From positions 1 through 64,000 of the forward strand of contig BRXU01000023.1 in NCBI GenBank assembly GCA_030267565.1: DNA of 64,000 nt. The letters run 5' to 3'. The position numbers and the translations under genes were made by a program. The notes beneath the pieces were generated by a model. The model ran no database searches. It saw only the letters and a list, made by a program, of their open reading frames with translations, and was not told where the DNA came from. Below, piece by piece: positions 59,581-64,000 of the stretch. The DNA comes from Pleodorina starrii (Eukaryota; Chlorophyta; Chlorophyceae; Chlamydomonadales; Volvocaceae). Position 1 is the stretch's first letter, and each line of letters starts with the position of its first letter.

Positions 59581-60725
59581 TAGGCCCCAAATGTACAGAC
59601 GGAAGAGCTGTTGCCCCCATTTGGGTCTCTCGCGCGGGTAGATAGACGACAGGCCCCTTGACTCCGGCTCGCACGCCTATCCTGCACTCCGGAGTCCGTA
59701 GCCCTCAACTTAGCCTCTTCCGGGAGGTGGTGCTAGCCACGAACAGGTCGACTGTGCTTCTTCTTTCCGCCCCCGAGATCCCCGAGTTAGAGCCTGTTAG
59801 AGCTCAGAAAAGTGAGAGCCCCGTCCTCATCAATTACCACCAGCGGGGACAAGGGGACAAGGTGCATGAGGAGCAGACCAAGGGGATGGAGCGTCAGTAC
59901 GAGAGTATGGTGTGGTGGCGGGGGGGGGGGGACTGGGACCGGGGAAACCCGTCACCCCACCCCCGCTGCTCCCATAACCCACGCCTCGGCTACCGGCCGG
60001 GCGTATCATTATTATGTGGTGGCTGTCCGCCTCCCGCCGGGTTGCCTCCAAGCTCTCGCCACTGGGTTCAATACCGCAGGCTGGCAGACGGGGCCCCGCA
60101 TAGCCAGTTCTACGCGTACGTTGCAGCGTCGCTTCTCAGGTTGCCTTAAGGTGAGATCTCTATAATGCTTCTTTCGATTTTGCAACAGTATAACGGTACA
60201 TTAATAATTACCATAGAGGCTAGAAGTTGCCGATTGCGCTGGTAAGAAGGTCGATGCTACACGCCGAAGAGGTCGATTGGAGGTCAGTGCTTCACACCGC
60301 AGGGAGGTCAATGCTGCACGCAGCGGCCCATGGGTCTCCGGCACTCTGCGGTCATTGCGACACAGGTCGCTGCGCCCCGTGCGCCGTTTTAGTAATTTGG
60401 AACAATATCTCCAACTTAGTTTCACTCACATATATTTCAGCTTCAAAGTACAGTGCAGCGAATGTTTTTGGTGTTCGATCGCGTGTCAGGGCTGGGAGGC
60501 GCTTTGATGCTTTGGTGATAAAATTTAATGGCAATATTTTTGACGCCTGGTGTAAATTTTTCGCGGCTTGCGCTGAAAATATAACTGCATGTCCACGAGA
60601 GCCCTTTTCGCACCACGTGACAACTTGGTTTGGTGCAGGACAACGAATTGCACTCTGTCTCCATAGATAATTGTGTTCGTCCTTGACGTAAATACCTAGC
60701 GGGCTCTGCTAGGTTACTTATCAGG

Positions 60726-63700
60726 ATGTCGTCCGGGGCGCCGCGCCTTGTGTTCAGGATAGCGAGGGCAGCGGCGAAGGAGGGAGCTGTAACATGGTGC
60801 GCTCATATATGCTTAATTGGTGACAGTAGGCGGCGTCATTTATGTTTCCGAATCCTTGGTGTGCAGGGCTGCCGTCAGTCGCCTGCCCTGGCTATCAGCC
60901 TCGACCCATGCCCGCCTCTTTGCATCATGTGAGTTAATATGTTCGATGACGCAACAAAGCGTAATCTGGTTGTCGAGGGTTGCTTGGCGCCAGCTGATCA
61001 ATTTGCCCGGGCCAGCTAAACATGTGGTGTGGGCTCTTGCCTCGCTGCCGCAGACCCGGCGCATGTCGTCCTGAACATGCCATCACTTTCGCCTACCATG
61101 ACCCAGGTATAGTGTCGGGGGGATGTCGGTTCGACCATCGCTGTCCAACCATCGCTGCCTGTCTGACGCTTTGGCACGACTCCCACGACAATTCAGGGCA
61201 ACATCACAAAGTGGCGAAAGCAGCCGGGTGAGCAGGTCGCGCCGGGGCAGATCCTCGCCGAGGTCGAAACCGACAAGGCGACGATTGAGTGGGAAGCCCA
61301 GGAGGAGGGCTACATGGCGAAGCTGCTGGTGGCGGAGGGCACGCAGGACATCCCGGTCGGCACGCCGGTGGCCGTCCTTGCCGAAGAAGCCGACGGCGTC
61401 GCGGGGCTGGCGTCATTCGCGCCGGGGCAACCTGCCGCCGCAGCTGCCGTACCAGCGACCTCCCAGCCCGCCCCGCCATCGGAGCCCAGCGCGGCGCCCG
61501 CGCCCGCGGCGAACGCCACTCTTCCACCCCACCAGGTCAGGGAGTTCTGAATTTGGCCTGCATCGGGGGTGCGCGTCTGGCTGTCTGCGGTTCCTTTGCG
61601 ATGGGCACGTGCAGCGTTGAACACGTGCAGCGAATGCCGTATCGGCCATAATCGGGTGCCGTACTCAGCAGCCCCGCCTCGATGGGACCGACCCCTGGCA
61701 TCGCAGGTTCTCAATATGCCGGCGCTGTCTCCCACCATGAGCCAGGGCAACATCGTGGAGTGGAAGAAGAAGGTGGGTGCGTCTGCGGCAACCGCCCCCA
61801 GGGATCTGCGCCATCTGGGTCGGGGCTCTTGGGCGCGTGTACGGACTGCACGTTGAGCCGCCGGGAACGAGGCCACCGCATTCCGGGGGCTGCTCGAGGC
61901 AACGGTGTGGCAGTTTGCGCTGGCATTCAATGTGGTCTTGCATCATTTCATTGTTACCCCAACGCAAGCATGCACTTTACACGCAATCATGCACTTCAAA
62001 AGTTATATGGATGTCCACATCTGTGTGTTCACAGGTGGGCGACACGGTGGCTCCGGGCGATGTGTACTGCGAGGTGGAGACCGACAAGGCGACCATCTCG
62101 TGGGAGAGCCAGGAGGAAGGTAGGTCGGAGGGGCAGTGCGGTGCGGTGCGGGGTGGCGGAGAAGCAGCGCCAGAAGTGAAAGGGACACTGCCGGGCGATG
62201 TGGTGGGTGATGGCCTGGCGCAGTGGCCCCCTGCCCCCCTCGAGAGCGTGGCCTGACATCGTTCTTTTCAGCGCATGGTACACAGCTCATGGTACAGCGC
62301 ATGGTCTTGAGGCTGATGGTCCGCCCGCTCTTCCCGTGTGTGGCCAGGCTACGTGGCTCGTATTCTGCTGTCTGATGGCAGCAAGGACATCGAGGTCGGG
62401 ACGCCGGTGCTGGTGCTCGTAGAGGACAAGGTGCGGGGCGGAGCGGGGCGGGGCGGAGCGGGCCGGCGGTGTTGCATCCCTAAATTCTCAACAGAAAGCG
62501 CGCCCTCGGCGGACGTGGCAAGGGGTTGACCAGCGTCCCGGCAGCCAAAGCAGGACTGGGATGGACGGGCAGGATGGCATCCGTGCAGCCGAGCGACCCT
62601 AAGTGTCATCGTCACGAGCAGACAGTTTCGCAAGGGGCGCCCCGTGTTGGCGGGAGAGCGGGGGTTTCCAATTTAGGACTGCTGACATGGCGCACGGACG
62701 GACGAACGGACGACGCCACCGTCATCCCCCACATCGAGAGCTCAGAGCAGAGCAGCCCCAAGCGTTGCGAACACATGGTGATGTGTTGTCTTTCCACAGG
62801 AGGCCGTCGCCGCCTTTGCCAACTTCACGGGAGCCGCTCCGTCGCAGCCCGCCGCTCCGGCCGCTGCGCCCGCCGCCGCGCCCGCCCCTGCGTCGCCGCC
62901 GCAGGAGCAGCCGGTGCCTACCCAAGGTGAGGTGCCCGTACTTCATCTGGGTCACGGCTTTCAACTCGGCCCCTGGGGTACATGGCTTCTTGCCCGGCTG
63001 CCAGTGCGCCTAATCGTGAAGCGCGCAGACCTTGGCGGCTTGGAAGGCCGTGCCATGATTAGTGAAAGATGTCGGCGTGTTGGATACGCTGCGGCATCAT
63101 CCCCTGCTCGAGTGCCCGTTTGGTGTCCGCGGTGCACACACGGGGGCTGGCGCCCTTGTGGCGGATTGACAGAGCCATGCCCTGTCCCGCACCCCACATG
63201 CTCACAGCAGCGCCCGCGGCGGCCCCCGCGGCGGCCGGCCCCGCGCCCGGTGGCCGGGTGCGTGCCAGCCCCTTTGCGCGCAAGCTGGCGGCGGAGTCGG
63301 GTGTGGAGCTGCAGGTCAGTGAGGGAGGGAGGGAGGGAGGGAGGGAGGACACGAAACGAAACCCTGAACACCCCCGGGCTGGGCTGGGCGCATGGGGTCC
63401 CTCTAACTGTAACCCCTGGGCCGGGCGGGGCGGGGCGGGGCGGGGCGGGGCAGGGCAGGGCAGGGCGGGGAGGGGAGGGGAGGGGCGGGGCGGGGCGGTA
63501 ACGAGGGCGGAGATTCGCGGGGCAGGGGCCGCACGGGAAGGCGTCCTGGTGGAGGCGGAGGTGGAGGTGGAGGCACGAGAGTCGGGGTGTGCCGCTGTGA
63601 AGCGTTTTCGGAGGTCCTCGGGCTCGTGCCATCACGGGACAAGAGGCGGGACAAGAGGCGGGACAGCTTTGTTATCCGAGTCCAGGAGCGTTAAAGGTCG

Positions 63701-64000
63701 AAGTGGTGTTGCGCCCCGAAACCACTGCACTGCCACTAGCCCTGATACCCTTGTGTGTGTGCGTGTTGGTAATCCGACCCTGCTCCGCCCCGCCGCGACA
63801 CAGGCCCTCACGGGGACGGGTCCTGAGGGCCGCGTCGTTGCTGCGGATATCGGGGCAGCCCCGCGCGCCGCCGTCGCCGCTGCTGCCGCTCCGGCAGCAG
63901 CGGCTCCGGCTGCTGCGGCGCCCACCGCTGCCGCCCCCGCGGCCGGGGCCGGGACCTTCGTCGATCTGCCGCACAACCAGATCCGGCGGGTCGTGGCCCG
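60726..64000 (+). CDS. Dihydrolipoamide acetyltransferase (PDH E2), two lipoyl domains, 3' end outside window
   Basis: E2 carries acetyl groups on lipoyl arms within the pyruvate dehydrogenase complex. Ten exons are visible: 60726-60796, 60867-60928, 61054-61106, 61197-61535, 61707-61772, 62035-62119, 62348-62430, 62800-62926, 63208-63314, 63804 to the window end. The Arg-rich leader without acidic residues (RLVFRIARAAAK ... THARLFAS) fits a mitochondrial presequence. Lipoyl domain 1 reads LNMPSLSPTMTQGNI and VETDKATIEWEAQEEGYMAK (lipoyl-Lys near residue 89). Domain 2 reads LNMPALSPTMSQGNIVEWKK and VETDKATISWESQEEGYVAR (Lys near 215). Ala/Pro-rich swinging linkers follow. The E1/E3-binding domain is RASPFARKLAAESGVELQ, then TGTGPEGRVVAADI. 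The catalytic core begins at FVDLPHNQIRRVVA and is cut off. Two lipoyl domains favour the mitochondrial over the plastid complex. Exon 9 could start three bases later because of a tandem CAGCAG acceptor. Confidence 0.93.
63423..63499. repeat. GGGGC/GGGGA pentamer run in a PDH-E2 intron
   Basis: About fifteen nearly uninterrupted G4-C/A pentamers lie on the coding strand within the intron 63315-63803. A GGGA tetramer run (about 63323-63350) precedes it. Both DNA and pre-mRNA could form G-quadruplexes. Confidence 0.85.

Larger units (their letters stand above)
57172..60725. other. 3.5-kb gene-poor interval
   Basis: No further gene is supported on either strand. The left part is the 3' UTR of the AK-HSDH gene, with a TGTAA at 57987-57991. 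The middle holds the second dispersed repeat copy (58481-58629) and a patch of degenerate CACGGCCGTGTTG-like words (about 59398-59580). The right part (about 60160-60720) is AT-richer and probably contains the promoter and 5' UTR of the PDH-E2 gene. Confidence 0.45.

Overview
The window looks like nuclear DNA of a volvocine-type green alga (Chlamydomonadales). It is GC-rich, its genes are cut into many short exons by GT..AG introns, TGTAA poly(A)-type motifs lie downstream of several stop codons, and most introns are stuffed with low-complexity sequence. The gene content is plant-like: a bifunctional aspartokinase/homoserine dehydrogenase, a GARS with a transit-type leader, and GT10 and GT71 glycosyltransferases. 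The species cannot be named from the sequence alone. All gene models below were built by hand from reading frame, splice-phase agreement and recognisable motifs. None has transcript support.

Layout. 1-2666: no gene recognised; microsatellites and one copy of a dispersed repeat. 2667-6583 (-): type II membrane protein resembling algal glycosyltransferases. 6977-14325 (-): 16-exon HEAT/ARM-repeat protein. 14748-17401 (+): MMTAG2-like protein with an Arg/Ser-rich tail, sharing a 422-bp divergent promoter region with the HEAT gene. 18271-28148 (+): phosphoribosylamine-glycine ligase (GARS, purine synthesis). Its fifth intron holds a 4.3-kb tandem array of an apparently identical 1,802-bp unit, and its seventh intron holds a 938-bp hAT-like non-autonomous transposon with an exact 8-bp target duplication. 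30301-33771 (+): unrecognised single-pass membrane protein with a long disordered tail. 34703-37158 (-): GT10 fucosyltransferase-like. 39090-45386 (+): GT71/MNN1-like mannosyltransferase, head to head with the GT10 gene. 45387-48029: gene-poor, with small hairpins. 48030-57171 (+): bifunctional aspartokinase/homoserine dehydrogenase. 57172-60725: gene-poor, with the second copy of the dispersed repeat. 60726-end (+): E2 subunit of pyruvate dehydrogenase with two lipoyl domains, cut off by the window end.

The genes do not form one pathway. GARS, AK-HSDH and PDH-E2 are core metabolism of purines, threonine/methionine/isoleucine and acetyl-CoA. Three genes (2667-6583, 34703-37158, 39090-45386) look like Golgi-type glycosyltransferases, and the GT10/GT71 pair shares a divergent intergenic region, so it may serve the same glycan. 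The most unusual DNA is the repeat content of the GARS introns and a recurrent short palindrome family built on GTACGGCAC. I found no clear evidence for a wholly new biological system.
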